DNA of 60,000 bases, taken from Membranipora membranacea. Taxonomy: Eukaryota > Bryozoa > Gymnolaemata > Cheilostomatida > Membraniporidae. The position numbers and the translations under genes were made by a program. Under the pieces are notes generated by a model. It saw only the letters and a program-made list of their open reading frames with translations, was not told where the DNA came from and did no database searches. Location: assembly GCA_914767715.1 (NCBI GenBank), contig OU612071.1, positions 22,443,681 through 22,503,680 on the forward strand, written 5' to 3'. Positions 21,380 to 32,190 of this stretch are shown piece by piece (positions within the stretch are counted from its first letter, which is position 1; each line of letters starts with the position of its first letter).

Positions 21380-23130
21380 CTGACACTGATAACAGGTGAT
21401 AAGAGTGTGTTACCACTGCTCTAGTTTTGAGGCTGTGCAAAATAGTCTGAACGGAAACGAAACTATTTATTTCCTCTGCAATTTGTGAAGCATTGATGGG
21501 TGATTATTTGCGGGGTAGATATAAAATTGTGTAATTCTTTTGACGTTTTTTTTCATCCGGAAATGTTCTGTCAAGTCTTCTCGACGCTATTTCCCTGTAA
21601 CGTATCGCAGATCCTGAAGCGTCTTACAGAGATTATAATATGCGCAGAGCAAAAACACAAGTTGATTTCAGTTTGCCTGTCAGTCTGTACCAGGGAGTTA
21701 CAGAGAGGGAGTGGAAACGAATTGTAGCCTGTGACTTAACAAGGCTGTTTCCAAGGGTTGTACTAATATGGTCCCTCCATTAGAATTCTCTTAAATCCTC
21801 AGTCTTTTTATATGTCTGTCTCCAGTTGAAAATTATTAAAATATATGAGATGTTTACTCAATGGTATATTCAGACACCCAGAGACGATATATCATGATGT
21901 AAATCACCACAAGTGTAGATGAGACATAGCTAGTAATATAGTAACCACATTGCAGGGTATTGAATTATAATTCCAATGCAAATGTTTGATGGGGGATAGA
22001 GAGGCTGAAAATAAATCATTCATTCACCATTTAAAAACCATGTGAGGAACTTAGACCAGATAAAAGTAGTGAAAGTACTTAAATAAGCCCTTTCTAACAC
22101 CTAAGTGACAATTGGAGGCATAACATACCACGTTTGACTGATGAAAACCGCCTTTGATTACCAAATTATAAGGCAGATTTATGGCCATGTCTGCAGCCGA
22201 ACTTTCCCTTCCCATATGAGTAGCAGAGGGATTTGGAGTCCCAGGTAAAACTAGACTCTAGTTTGAAACATGTACTATACCAGTCCTGTGTGCTATCTAT
22301 ATCTCTCTGCTACTTAGTTTAGTTTCTTTTCAAGAGGTTCAAACACTTTAGGAAATTTGTGGTAGAGCCCATCTTGATAAATGGGATTTCACAACTATGC
22401 TCTTGCTGATTGGACAGTTCATCAAAATTATTACAGCAACTCAAGTTGTACTTCTTTTTGGCAGGAAGTCAATCTCTGCAGTCTCTGCTCTGATTGGCTG
22501 TGGTCATGAAAAAGCTTTGCTGATAAAGAGAGGACAATTACCAGTGGAGACAAACAACAATTTGCTTTAGAACTCAAAATAAAAAGAGCCAATCTCGGAT
22601 AAACTCAAATTTTCACAAACGTGTAGACCTCCCAAACAATTCTGCAGGGGTTTAATTGTAAAATAAGTCACATCTGGCTGCAAAAAAATGAGGTGCTTTA
22701 CTTTCTTTGTATTATTTGATATTGTCACCATGTGACAGGCTACTGAAGTCACCTCAGTTGTAATTGTTTTGTGTTGGCAAAGATTTTCTTACTGCCAGAC
22801 TATAATAATAAATAATATGAACTTTATTGAACCAATCAGTGCAGAGAAGCAAATAAGATCAGGTTTTACAATGTTGTTAAAACAATGACTAAGAGACAAG
22901 GCAGCGAACAATGAAGAAAGGATGCTCCATGCCTATACGCAGAAATGAAAAATGTCAGTTTCTAATCTTGTGAATTGTTTACCACTTACACACAGTCGTC
23001 TCAGCTCGAAGTTAATGCTCATCATATTTTAAAATCATATTTGTGATGGAACCAATACTCTGCTCTGAGCTTGTAAAGAAGAAATTGTATATATTGTAAA
23101 TATATATACCATACTAAACTATAAAATACT
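21380..23130. other. No gene recognised
   Basis: AT-rich spacer. No frame with family similarity, no RNA gene, no strong repeat apart from short TA runs near 23080-23110. Confidence 0.4.
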
Positions 23131-23134
23131 ATAC

Positions 23135-23487
23135 TTAAAGTGATTGTGAAGGAATTAGTTTTTAGTGTCATTCTAGAGTTCTCGGTCAATTTAGAAAACT
23201 GCTACAAGTTTCATTAGCAACATATGGCCCAGTTTTGACTCATTTTTAACCCAAAGTTGAGATGTGAGGGTACTATTTCGTATATGCTATCAGTTGAGAT
23301 GTGAGGGGGCTATTTCGTATATGCTATCAATAAAATAGTACATTTTAGTACCGTCATGTGTCAGCTTTGAGTGAAAATGAGTTGAAGCTGGGTCATATGT
23401 TGCTCATGAATGTTATGACAGTTTTCTAAATAAGACTGAGAACTCCAGAATGATAGCAAAATCCTGATTCCGTCACAATAACTTTAA
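23135..23487. mobile_element. TTAA-flanked foldback MITE FB2
   Basis: Arms of about 130 bp pair as inverted repeats: the left arm begins TTAA then AGTGATTGTGAAGGAATTAG (23135-23158), and the right arm read backwards begins TTAA then AGTTATTGTGACGGAATCAG. TTAA stands at both outer edges (23135-23138 and 23484-23487). No coding capacity. The loop holds a 38-bp tandem duplication (units from about 23253 and 23291, each containing GTTGAGATGTGAGGG and CTATTTCGTATATGCTATC). TTAA targets are used by piggyBac and Kolobok elements; the inner end starts with two purines, as in Kolobok. Confidence 0.75.
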
Positions 23488-23489
23488 GA

Positions 23490-24790
23490 CGAACAAATAT
23501 CTTTGTTTTTGAACAGGATAATGAAATATTTTACCTTTCCCCCCTCGGCAGCACCAGCTTATTTTGTTTCAAAGAATATTTGGGGAAACAACGTCATACA
23601 ATGACAGGCTGACATAAGAATGCAATGGGAAGATCGGGTATTGAAATTAAATCAGTATTCATGAATAGCCTGGGGTGTTGCAACAATCAACTTCATGAAG
23701 TTTATCTATGAAAAATTTCAAAAGTTGATTTTGGTGCTGAAAACTTGTGGAGGACCCCCCATACGCCTTTCTTCGAATAGAAAACTCATCTTTTGTCATC
23801 TTTCTTGACTTGTTGCTTGTTGATACTGCTGTCAAAATCTTGGCGGCAATAAAACACAGGTTTATCTAACGAGAAGCAGCAACGGCAGCTCTTTCTTAAT
23901 GTTGTTTGTATGTATGGGAAGTGAGATAAATGGCCGATGAACTATACTGTTCATGTTTATTGCTAAAACATACATTGTGGTGACTTAGGTAAAGGCAGTA
24001 CAATATTGTAACCGACTTGTGGCCTTAGTGCAATCAACAGTGACCTATAGTGTGGTATTGTACTGTATGGTATGGTAAAGTATATGAACGCTGAACCCAC
24101 CTAGTCTGTTGATCTTGGCTTGACAATCAATATGATCTGGGTATGCTGGTCTGGAGGTGTCCCCAAAATACCTCCTGGCGCTACAATTAAACAATATATG
24201 GATTGTAGTATGACAATGATTATAATAGAAAATAGTATAACAAAATAGTAATACTAACTCTTAATGTTAATGATCTGTGTATGTCATACAATAGAGCATA
24301 CGACCAAAATATAGCTCTTATGGCTCCTCAGTACAAAGTCTGTTGACCCTAAGGAAAAAGTCTGTTTAGTCTATTCATTCTATTTTTATATATAGACATT
24401 TTCTGTGCCTGCATAGTACACGACCATATAACATTTTACACTCAACAGCACATATTGCCGTACATTAATTATTAATATATTAATTTTAGTTTCACGTCGG
24501 TGAATTAGGGAGAACAATTAACACATTATACCAACACTATCAGTGAAACCCTCCATATGCCCAGAGAGAAGTTACAGAAAGCATTGTTTTTTAGTCAAGA
24601 TTCGTAAAGTTCATTTATTGATTTAGATGTTACTTTTTCGCCTCTAAGTTTGAAGGCTATACGGACTTAACGATTTAGATATATAATATCATCAGCTGAT
24701 ATGTGTTTGAAGGTAATTGCCAGATGGAAAGAGATGACACTCTCAATGAACGCCTCGTAGGCTAGCTAGATGGTCAAAGGGTTGATACCT
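23490..24790. other. No gene recognised
   Basis: Plain AT-rich spacer between FB2 and the LINE cluster. No coding frame with similarity and no RNA gene seen. Confidence 0.4.
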
Positions 24791-24831
24791 TGTTTTGATA
24801 GTCTTTACATAATATAAAGACGTTTGCTAAG

Positions 24832-25014
24832 TTAATCTGTTACTAGATTAATACTATCGGTGAGTTTAAGTTTCAAGGTGACTATGGTGCCAAGGTATTT
24901 ATATTTCTCGACTCGTTCGATGTTAATCTGTTTGAAGGCGAGTGGGTCTGGGTCGGGTTGATTTGTGAAGAGCAGTTCTTTGGAGGAGGCGATTTTGGTG
25001 ACTTCAACTTGCAT
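24832..25014 (-). pseudogene. LINE D: reverse transcriptase thumb fragment (L2/Rex-like)
   Basis: Sixty codons on the minus strand read SKELLFTNQPDPDPL, then IERVEKYKYLGTIVTLKLKL. This is the strand after the palm in L2/CR1-type reverse transcriptases, whose hallmark is V-x-x-[FY]KYLGxxx-x-x-x-L. Only this piece is present; catalytic motifs are absent. It lies just downstream of LINE A on the same strand but looks like a different family. Confidence 0.65.
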
Positions 25015-25182
25015 GTAGGAGTCTTCCCCTCTATTTAATATGTTCTAGGATTCTAGGAATAATTTTAAAATGAAAGAGAAAAGAGAAACAGAAAGGAAAT
25101 GATATCATCAATGATGTTGGTCAATTCCATAGTATATGGTTGAATAGTAAAGTTTTGAATGAGCTGAACTTCTCTATAGATC

Positions 25183-25633
25183 TCAAATGTAATGGTAAAG
25201 AATTGTATGTAGCAGAAGATTGTATCTTAGATTGTCTGTATGATATAAAAGAAAATGTTTATCACGAAAATTGAACTTGGTAGTGTTTTTAAATCCTCTG
25301 TATATAAATGGAGGTGTCAAAAAATGCTTTGTCTTATGCGCAAAAAGTGAAGTGAAATAACAAACAAGCTTAGGAAGAGGTAGGAGTTGTAATGATTGTG
25401 TAATGGATTCGGTTGGAATGAGATAATATGGGATGGAATGCACATTTGCGATAATGCATAAAGCCCGTTTTTGCAACAAAGATAATCTATAATTGTGGGC
25501 ATCATTGCAGGACAAGTTGCCGATGATATGGATCCCATATATAAGGTGACAATAGATAAACTGGAAGTAAAATGTGCGGGCACTTGCTATGTCCAAGAAG
25601 TATCTCAAATTTTAAAGTAGGTAAACATTCCGT
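25183..25633 (-). pseudogene. LINE A C-terminal part of the reverse transcriptase ORF
   Basis: The frame contains LRYFLDIASA, FIYCHLIYGIHIIGN and LSLLQKRALCIIANV. This matches the region past the RT palm in CR1/Jockey-like LINEs (R-L-[RK]-Y-F-L-x, then [PS]-x-L-x-YGI-x-x-x-G, then LQK[RK]A-[IL]-RII). It is the direct continuation of the RT ORF at 27526, separated by the LTR element, with a change of frame and a stop at the junction. It shows where the LTR element landed. Confidence 0.7.
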
Positions 25634-26066
25634 TGTGACGACACTAAACCACTATGCCGCACACTGAGCGGTTACTAGGGTGAATTGACGAGACTCTTGA
25701 TTGCACACCAGCATCTTTAGTGCTCTCTCAAACAACACACACTAAACTGAGTAAAAACTATCTCTTATATAGTATTACCAAAAGGATGTGAAAATAGGAT
25801 ATCATATGATATCAATTAAATTGCAAAAACTAGGTAATAGCAAAGTGATAATTAATTGGCTCACACTCATCAAGATGGCAAAGCGTAACACTGCACACCA
25901 GGACACAGCCCATAAGTCGGTCATTATTAATGTAATAAATGTCTATTAAAAGGTTATTATTTCTGCCACTGGAAGTTAATAAGAATGTTTATTACTATGG
26001 CATGTCCAGTGACAGCCAGAACGGTCACTGTCATGACCTGATACATGACAGGTGATGGCTGTTACA
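25634..26066 (-). repeat. LTR of the nested element (3' in transcription)
   Basis: 433-bp copy running from TGTGACGACACTAAACC to GATGGCTGTTACA (plus strand). Compared with the other LTR it lacks the 13-bp duplication and has 7 additional bases around 25886-25893. Confidence 0.85.
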
Positions 26067-26078
26067 CCTCCCCTCTTT
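26067..26078 (-). promoter_or_regulatory. Polypurine tract of the nested LTR element
   Basis: The 12 bases next to the lower LTR read AAAGAGGGGAGG on the minus strand, all purines, the expected plus-strand primer for an element transcribed on the minus strand. Confidence 0.7.
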
Positions 26079-26717
26079 AGATATCTTATCCTTTCTCCGG
26101 ATTGTTGTTGTCTTCTATTGTTTGTATGTCAGGTAATATGTAACTGTGTTGCTGAAGTGTTTCCTTGTTGAATCTGTTGTGTACTTTTTTTTTTTTTTTT
26201 TTATTTTAGTTTTTCTTGTCATTTTGACTCCGTACTGCTTCTACAGCCGGCTCTTCCCACCGAGTGGATACTGTGTTCCAGACTGTAGCTTCGAGTGTCT
26301 CGATGATTATTTGCTTTGTGTTTATTTATTTAATACTTATTTCATGGCTTTTCTTTCGTTAGTTTTCGTCAATGTTTAGATAGGTATGAAGATCTCTCAC
26401 GTTGTGACAAATTATAATGCTGTCAAGCAGTAAGCCCTACTCTGCAGAGGAATCCACCATACTGCAGGACCACAGGACATCCGCCAGCCTCCTCATGGCG
26501 TTTAAGAATCCTTCGGCATCTTCCTGGCCGGTACTTGAATACACTGTTAAATGAAATGTCAGGTCTGTGGTTGCTTAGAGTGGTCGACAGCAAATAAAAT
26601 TCCAAGTACGTTTAGTTATCAACACCTACATATTCATAGATGAAAGCAAAGGATACCAAAGTCCATTTTTCTCTCTCCATTTTCACTATGAAAACAGTTA
26701 ATTTTGTCTAGGCTAGA

Positions 26718-27038
26718 TTATAGTCTCCTTAGCTGTAAGGTTTCCATCTCTATTCTCCATAATAGTTCATTTCTGCCCTCATCTCCATTCACCTGCTTTC
26801 CATTCACCATCTTTGTCTGATTTTCAGTTGCGGCCTCCTCCGCTTGCCTCTCGAGGTGCCCGAAGTCCTCAGTTTGCCTTCGGTCGACACACCACAGTTC
26901 CTGCACCTCTCCCTCCATTGCTGCAATAACGCCATATGCTTCTAGAGTCTTCGGGTCGCATCCATCACTGGCCCTCACTCCTGTCTCCTCTGTCAATTCT
27001 CTCTCACCCTTTCTGCTCATTCTAGCAGACTCCTTCAC
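26718..27038 (-). CDS. Only sizeable ORF of the nested LTR element
   Basis: A 106-codon frame starts 48 bases inside the upper LTR, where a gag gene would begin. It is rich in Glu, Arg, Gln and Met (for example RKGERELTEETGVR and HLERQAEEAATENQTK), which suggests a charged helical protein. No zinc knuckle, protease or RT motif is present. It may be the remains of gag or a short element-specific protein. It is not proved to be expressed. Confidence 0.4.
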   Translation of the reverse strand: MKESARMSRKGERELTEETGVRASDGCDPKTLEAYGVIAAMEGEVQELWCVDRRQTEDFGHLERQAEEAATENQTKMVNGKQVNGDEGRNELLWRIEMETLQLRRL

Positions 27039-27065
27039 CGCTCAGGTTCGCCGACAACAAAAAGT

Positions 27066-27084
27066 ACCCGTACTCGCAGAGCCA
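27066..27084 (-). promoter_or_regulatory. Candidate primer binding site of the nested LTR element
   Basis: Two bases inside the upper LTR the minus strand reads TGGCTCTGCGAGTACGGGT. It begins with the TGG that pairs with a tRNA CCA end, in the right place. I could not name the tRNA with confidence. Confidence 0.5.
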
Positions 27085-27086
27085 AA

Positions 27087-27525
27087 TGTGACGGCACTAA
27101 ACCACTATGCCGCACCACTATGCCGCACACTGAGCGGTTACTAGGGTGAATTGACGAGACTTTTAATTGTACACCAGCATCTTTATTGCTCTCTCAAACA
27201 ACACACACTAAACTGAGTAAAAACTATCTCTTATATAGTATTACCAAAAGGATGTGAAAATAGGATATCATATGATATCAATTAGATTGCAGTAACTAGG
27301 TAATAGCAAAGTGATAATTAATTGGCTCACACTCATCAAGATGGCAAAGCTGCACACCAGGACACAGCCCATAAGTCGGTCATTATTAATGTAATAAATG
27401 TCTATTAAAAGGTTATTATTTCTGCCACTGGAAGTTAATAAGAATGTTTATTATTATGGCATTTCCAGTGACAGCCAGAACGGTCACTGTCATGACCTGA
27501 TACATGACAGGTGATGGCTGTTACA
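27087..27525 (-). repeat. LTR of the nested element (5' in transcription)
   Basis: 439-bp copy from TGTGACGGCACTAAACC to GATGGCTGTTACA (plus strand). It holds a short tandem duplication, CACTATGCCGCAC, twice near 27102-27127, absent from the other LTR. Confidence 0.85.
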
Positions 27526-28560
27526 CCGTTGTACCTTTTATATACATACTCTAGATGATCTTGCCATGAAAGTGAGTCATTCAACTCAAAACCCAAACCC
27601 AGAAGCCTTGTAGTTCTCTGTCTGTTTAGTTTTTCATGCCCTATGTACAGTTCCAGGTCATAAAGCGGATCTGAGATATTAAGTAGCATGTAATGAGATT
27701 TCTGAACGTTTATAACCATCCGGTTACGATTGCGGCAATCCAAAATGCCCTTTAAGTCTACAGATGCCTTTGCCTTTAGTTGTTGAAAGTCTTTATAAGA
27801 TGACAGGAACACCGTATCATCAGCATATGCATAATTATGCTGATGATTTTGATGAAGTTAATAAATCATTTATGAAGATGAGAAACAAAGTTGGTTCTTG
27901 GATTGAACCTTGAGGGACCCCTATCGTGATAGACAATCTACAAGATTCAATATAATTGAGTTTAACAAACTGCCTTCTGTCTGTCAGAAAGGTGTCAAGA
28001 AGTTTTAACATATTTCCTCCGATGCCGCAAATATGGGATAAACAGTCAAATGCCTTTTTAGAATCCAGAAAAAGTATTGTCATAATAATTATATCCATTA
28101 ATTCTCTCCACCAAAGAGTCTTAAATAATTTTAATTGAACTGTCTGAACAAGAATGGCCCTTTCTAAATCCGCATTGAAGCTCATGGATGATTTTGTTCT
28201 TAGTGAGATATTCTTGCAGAGGGTGATTTATATGTTTTTTCAAATATTTTTGAAAGAACAGGCAAGACTGAAATTGGCCTACAATTTGTTGGGTTATATA
28301 TATCCCAAGATTGATGTATTGGTGAAACTCGAGCTAGTTTCCATATTGAAGGGAACTGTCCTTCGCTTAAAACCCTGTTAAACATATCGGTGACAATATC
28401 CACAATATAAGGCCAAACAAGCTTCAACATCCATTTTGGAAGATTGTGCGTTCTAACAAAACCAGTCTTCTCAAACACAAGTTTTGATATAAGATGATTC
28501 AAATGGCTATAGAAATTCTCAAACATTGAGTCTAACCAAACTTTTCCCTGGAGAATCTGT
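27526..28560 (-). pseudogene. LINE A reverse transcriptase domain
   Basis: The minus strand carries the RT palm in two main frames. The upper part (28200-28526) has LSEGQFPSIWKLARVSPIHQ and NCRPISVLPVLSKIFEK. The lower part has motif A (LFLDSKKAFDCLSH, catalytic Asp), motif B (GVPQGSIQEPTLFLIFINDL) and, after another shift near 27830, motif C (YADD, about 27820). All catalytic residues are readable, but frameshifts near 28190 and 27830 break the protein. The frame runs straight into the LTR insertion at 27525 after EYVYKRYN. The motif set is that of CR1/Jockey-like LINEs. Confidence 0.85.
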
Positions 28561-28669
28561 TAAAAATGTTTTCAGGAGTTGCAAATGAACAATCCAACAA
28601 TGTTACCTTGCATCTTTGTTTAGATATATTAAGATTTCTATCAATCTCTCTTGAAGTTACTATCATGAA

Positions 28670-29310
28670 ATGATCGCTCAGTGAATATTTGATGACACCA
28701 GACTTAGCAATATTGTCACATTTACTTGAATAGATATGGTCAATTAGTGTCCTTGATGAATTAGTTATGCGAGTGGGTTCAGATATAAGTTGATTCTACA
28801 GCAGTGGAGAGGTAACATTATCTAACCACCTGTTTTTTGAAGCTGGATTCAGCAAATCAATATTGAAATCACCAAATATTATAAATTCATCGTTCACACC
28901 ATAACAACGCTCGACAAACTCTGAAAAGTCTGTGTTCCGTGATGCTTTTGATTGGGAAGGTCTATAAAAATATGTGACCAAAAAACTCTTTTGGCTTCTT
29001 GGTTCGACCTTGACTGTTATACTCTCATCCATGGAAAGATCTAAATTTTCCAGATGTTCAATGACCAGTGAATCATGGACATAGCAGAGTAATCCCCCAC
29101 CATTGTTACCGAGCCTATCCCTGCTTATCACCGTATATCCTGGTACCTGATATAGGCAGCTGTCATCATTTACATTCAAAAATGTTTCAGCCAAACACAG
29201 TATACTAAATTTGTGATCACTAAGAATTAAACGAACCTCTTCCAGTTTGCTTGCCAATCAGCGGATATTAAGATATGCGCTATGAAAATTCATTGCCATT
29301 ATAGAAGTTT
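28670..29310 (-). pseudogene. LINE A AP-endonuclease (EEP) domain
   Basis: This is the target-cutting nuclease of the LINE. From the upper end: an AYLNIR start region with a stop near 29258, then FSILCLAETFL (catalytic Glu), RLGNNGGGLLCYVHDSL, EFIIFGDFNIDLL (catalytic Asp/Asn strand), then a single TAG stop at about 28795, then RTLIDHIYS and SLSDHFMI, the final SDH motif. Apart from the stops at about 28795 and 29258 the domain is close to complete. The order and motifs match the exonuclease-endonuclease-phosphatase fold. Confidence 0.8.
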
Positions 29311-29366
29311 TTCAAAATGGCATTTATGTTTAAGTGTGTCTAAAATGATACCTTTTTTTAAAACTT

Positions 29367-31716
29367 TATTGCCATAATTTGTTTCGATGAAAATGTTTTA
29401 CAAAATCAGCCTTCCAAGAAAACATAAAAAGATAATCAGAAAAATTGAGTTTGAATGATTTATAATTGATTATTGACACTGTGCAAAATCAGTTCCTATT
29501 CAATGATTATACACTGGGCATAAGTCTGAATAATCACGTTTATACCTTCATTATTCCACTTTATACAATGATTATACCACATTCCTGGCAAAATTATGCA
29601 ACTATAATTTTTCAATGTATGGTATAAGTAGACAACTTATTCAATTCAATTGTAATTATACAATGTAGGTATAACTTCATCTATTTATACAATCATTATC
29701 CTGCATGGAATAAGCTCTGAATAGCAACCGATTTTGCACAGTGTGAACGTAAATTATATGGAATATTGTTAAAAGTAGATGCTATGATATTATTTAAAAA
29801 GCTATTTGAAGTTGGGTGTAGCTTGAACATGTCTCTCAGACTGAGATTGCGCGAAAAGTTAAAATGTTCTAACAAAAGTGTTGGACATTTCTTGTTCATC
29901 AATTGATGTCCAGCAATGCTAGTAAACTATATGTTGAGCACTGGCAAAGGTGAAAGGTTTAACAACCTTGATAATTCGTTTGTTGGTACCAGGTGATAAG
30001 GGATCTTTTGTATATTACATATCCACCTGAGGGCTCTCTTCTGGAGTAAAAATAAGTCCTTTGGTATATACTTTGGTGATAGATTGTAGTAAATATGGAT
30101 ACCGCTTATGATGTGGCAACAAAATAAAATGATGGTAAAATACGAAGTTATAATAGTGTAACTGTCTTTGCAACCTTTTTACAGATATATGAAACATGGT
30201 CATGCCATGTTAGCCTGTCATAATGAAACCTAAAGGCTTTGTTTGACGTTTACGCAACAACCCCCTCCCACCACATGACAAGGAGAACAACCCACTGACA
30301 TCATCGTGAATGTTATGCAGCAGAAAGAGCGACTTATTAATGTTAATAACCATATGATTATTGAAGCACCAATCATTGATCACATTTAGGTCTTCATAAC
30401 ACTTTGAATTTAAATTATTTATGTTACGATCGTGATTTATAAATACTGCGTCATCTGCATACACAAAACACGATGCAAATAAAGGAAGCTTCAAAAGGTC
30501 ATTGATATAAATCAAGAATAGAGTTGGTGCTATTATTGATCCTTGTGGAACCCCTACATTAATTGGAAGTATAGATGATTCTTCCCCAATATACAGTACT
30601 TTTTGAGAGCCTTCACTTAGGAAAGAGTTAAGAAGACCAAGTGCCTTGCCATTGATACCAGCAACTTGTAGTTTTCTGGATAATATATTGTGATTTACAC
30701 AAAAAGCTTTGATATGATTGGTAACACTGATATTGGTCTATAGTTTTATGGATTGTTTTTGTCACCATCTTTGAAATATGGAGTCACTCTGGCAAATTTC
30801 CAAGCTTTTGGAAATGATCCGTCATCAAGAATTCAATTGAACATATCAGTAAGGATTTTAAAAATGAATGGAAGAGTAGACTGAAGCATACGAACAGAGA
30901 TTCCATCTGTACCTGAAGATTCTGAATTTGGGATGGTACCCAGGTTTTTAAAAATGTCATAAGGTAGAAACTTAGGGAAAGAACTGAGCTTCACTGTGTT
31001 TTTCACAATGTTTGAAGATTTGGAAGGATTGTTTGATTTGCAATGGGCGGTGAGATTGTAAGCAATATTTGTAAAGTGCTCGTTGAGTTCCATTGCAGAA
31101 AGTTGTGCACATTAGGTTTGGACGGTTTAGATTTAACATTAAGTGTATCGAAATCTGTCTTGCTCAATACATTTTCTTTTTTTGCGTCTTATCAAATTAG
31201 TCACTAGGTTCCGTTGCTTCTTATATGCATCCCAGTTTTCTTCTTTCTTTATATTTTTTCTTACTTTCATCTGTGTTTGAACCTCTTTGGCAATTGTACT
31301 ATAGATTTGACATCGCGTGTCTTGGTAGCAATCAATTTAGAAATTATATTGATATATCTCTGATTGAACGCTGAAATCATCTCTCCAGTGTCTTTTTGAT
31401 AAAGGATATCTTCCCAAGTTACACCTGCAAATGCTTGTAAGATATTTGTTGGAGTAAAATTTGAGAAATTTTGATATTTAATTTTATGTTCACTTGCCTG
31501 TCGTTTGACAGCAATTTTCCGTACTGTATCAATCAAATCGTGATCGCTCAAGGAATATTTAATTAGTCCTGATGAAATGCAATGATACTGGAAGTTACTC
31601 TAGTTGGTGCAGTTATCAATTGGGTTACAAATTTTGGTCTTCCAGCTTTTTTCAATTTTACTGTCTAACATGTTGACATTGAAATCACCAAGAATCACAA
31701 TTTCTTCACATACTGC
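29367..31716 (-). mobile_element. LINE B: second CR1/Jockey-like LINE, internally deleted and interrupted
   Basis: Reading down the minus strand: end of the endonuclease domain (EEIVILGDFNVNMLD about 31690, then SDHDLIDTVRKI), linker (VTWEDILYQKDTGEMI), RT start (GTDGISVRMLQSTLPFI and NYRPISVLPI), an internal loss that removes motif A (the reading passes to KAFCVNHNILSRKL with the catalytic Asp gone), motif B (GVPQGSIIAPTLFLIYINDL), motif C (FVYADDAVF, about 30460), then DLFLLQKRALRWICNIQKIP and the C-terminal tail to a stop at 29367. A MITE (29477-29743) splits the tail. Its 5' end stops at a foldback repeat near 31717. It resembles LINE A but is a different copy. Confidence 0.8.
29477..29743. 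mobile_element. CACTG-ended MITE (CACTA/EnSpm type) inserted in LINE B
   Basis: A 267-bp element with inverted ends CACTGTGCAAAATC(A/G)GTT, about 26 paired bases, begins CACTG and ends CAGTG. The 3-bp sequence TGA stands on both sides (29474-29476 and 29744-29746). CACTA/EnSpm elements have CACTA/CACTG ends and make 2-3 bp duplications. The LINE B frame reads up to the TGA on one side and continues in the same frame from the TGA on the other (SINNYK or the neighbouring frame IINYKSFKLNFSDYLF). The interior has no frame. Confidence 0.85.
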
Positions 31717-32190
31717 ATAAGGATGAACTATATCTCTAAGAATAAATACAACCTGTTTTGAAAATTCTAGCAATCAAATTGGCTCAGCCATCCACTTTGC
31801 TAAAAAGAGCCTTTTTGGCCTCATTTCCTTGATAAAATGACGCAACGTCATCCAATCAATTTTTTGATGATCTGTTAGCACTCAGTAGCTCGGCAGCCTT
31901 CCAGCTTATGGTAGGATCAACATGATTTTTGATTCAAAATCTGCACCATTGAAAACTCACATGGACATAGTTGGGGATATAATTTTAGTATTTGGATAGT
32001 CAATAATAGCATTTCCTGCCTATTTTGCGGACAATTTGGCAGAATTTTTCATGAATTTCGTCACTAAAAATACGATATATCAACATTCAAGCCTCCAAGG
32101 ATTTGGAAACCCTGTCTGACAGGGTTTTCAATGGTGCAGATTCAGAATCAAAAATCATTGTTATCCTTACATAAGCGGTTTTCAAGATAA
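31717..32190. repeat. Foldback repeat FB3, related to FB7
   Basis: The left part (31717-31905) is a diverged copy of one arm of FB7 at 53500-53680: both contain AAGGATGAACTAT, AATAAATACAACCTG, CAGCCATCCACT, GGCCTCATTTC and TAGCTCGGCAGC in the same order. Next, 31900-31957 pairs with 32127-32185 as an inverted repeat; both include GATTTTTGATTC and TCTGCACCATTGAAAAC or complements. So the piece is a hybrid or a partly lost foldback. It abuts the truncated 5' end of LINE B. Confidence 0.65.

Larger units (their letters stand above)
25634..27525 (-). mobile_element. Short non-autonomous LTR retrotransposon nested in LINE A
   Basis: Two LTR-like direct repeats of 433 and 439 bp enclose only 1020 bp. 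Both have TG...CA ends; the sequence CCGT borders the element on both sides (25630-25633 and 27526-27529), read as a 4-bp target duplication (5 bp, CCGTT, is possible if the first T is shared). A purine tract beside the lower LTR and a primer-like site beside the upper LTR set the minus orientation. The interior is too short for pol, so the element must rely on another element's enzymes (TRIM/LARD-like). LTR differences (a few bases, a 13-bp duplication, a 7-bp gap) mean it is older than the Gypsy copy at 5.8 kb. Confidence 0.85.
25100..29310 (-). mobile_element. LINE A: CR1/Jockey-like non-LTR retrotransposon, interrupted by an LTR element
   Basis: Reading down the minus strand from about 29310: AP-endonuclease-like domain, linker, reverse transcriptase with palm motifs, then a 1.9-kb LTR element (25634-27525), then the C-terminal RT extension (25183-25633). 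The frame has several stops and shifts. The 3' end is not sharply defined; no poly-A or short-repeat tail was identified. The CR1/Jockey call rests on the combination of endonuclease and RT motifs. Confidence 0.85.

Noticed and set aside
26146-26379. Plus-strand frame with a Phe run inside the nested LTR element
   Set aside because: It crosses a T run and lies antisense to the element; hydrophobic content comes from the T run.
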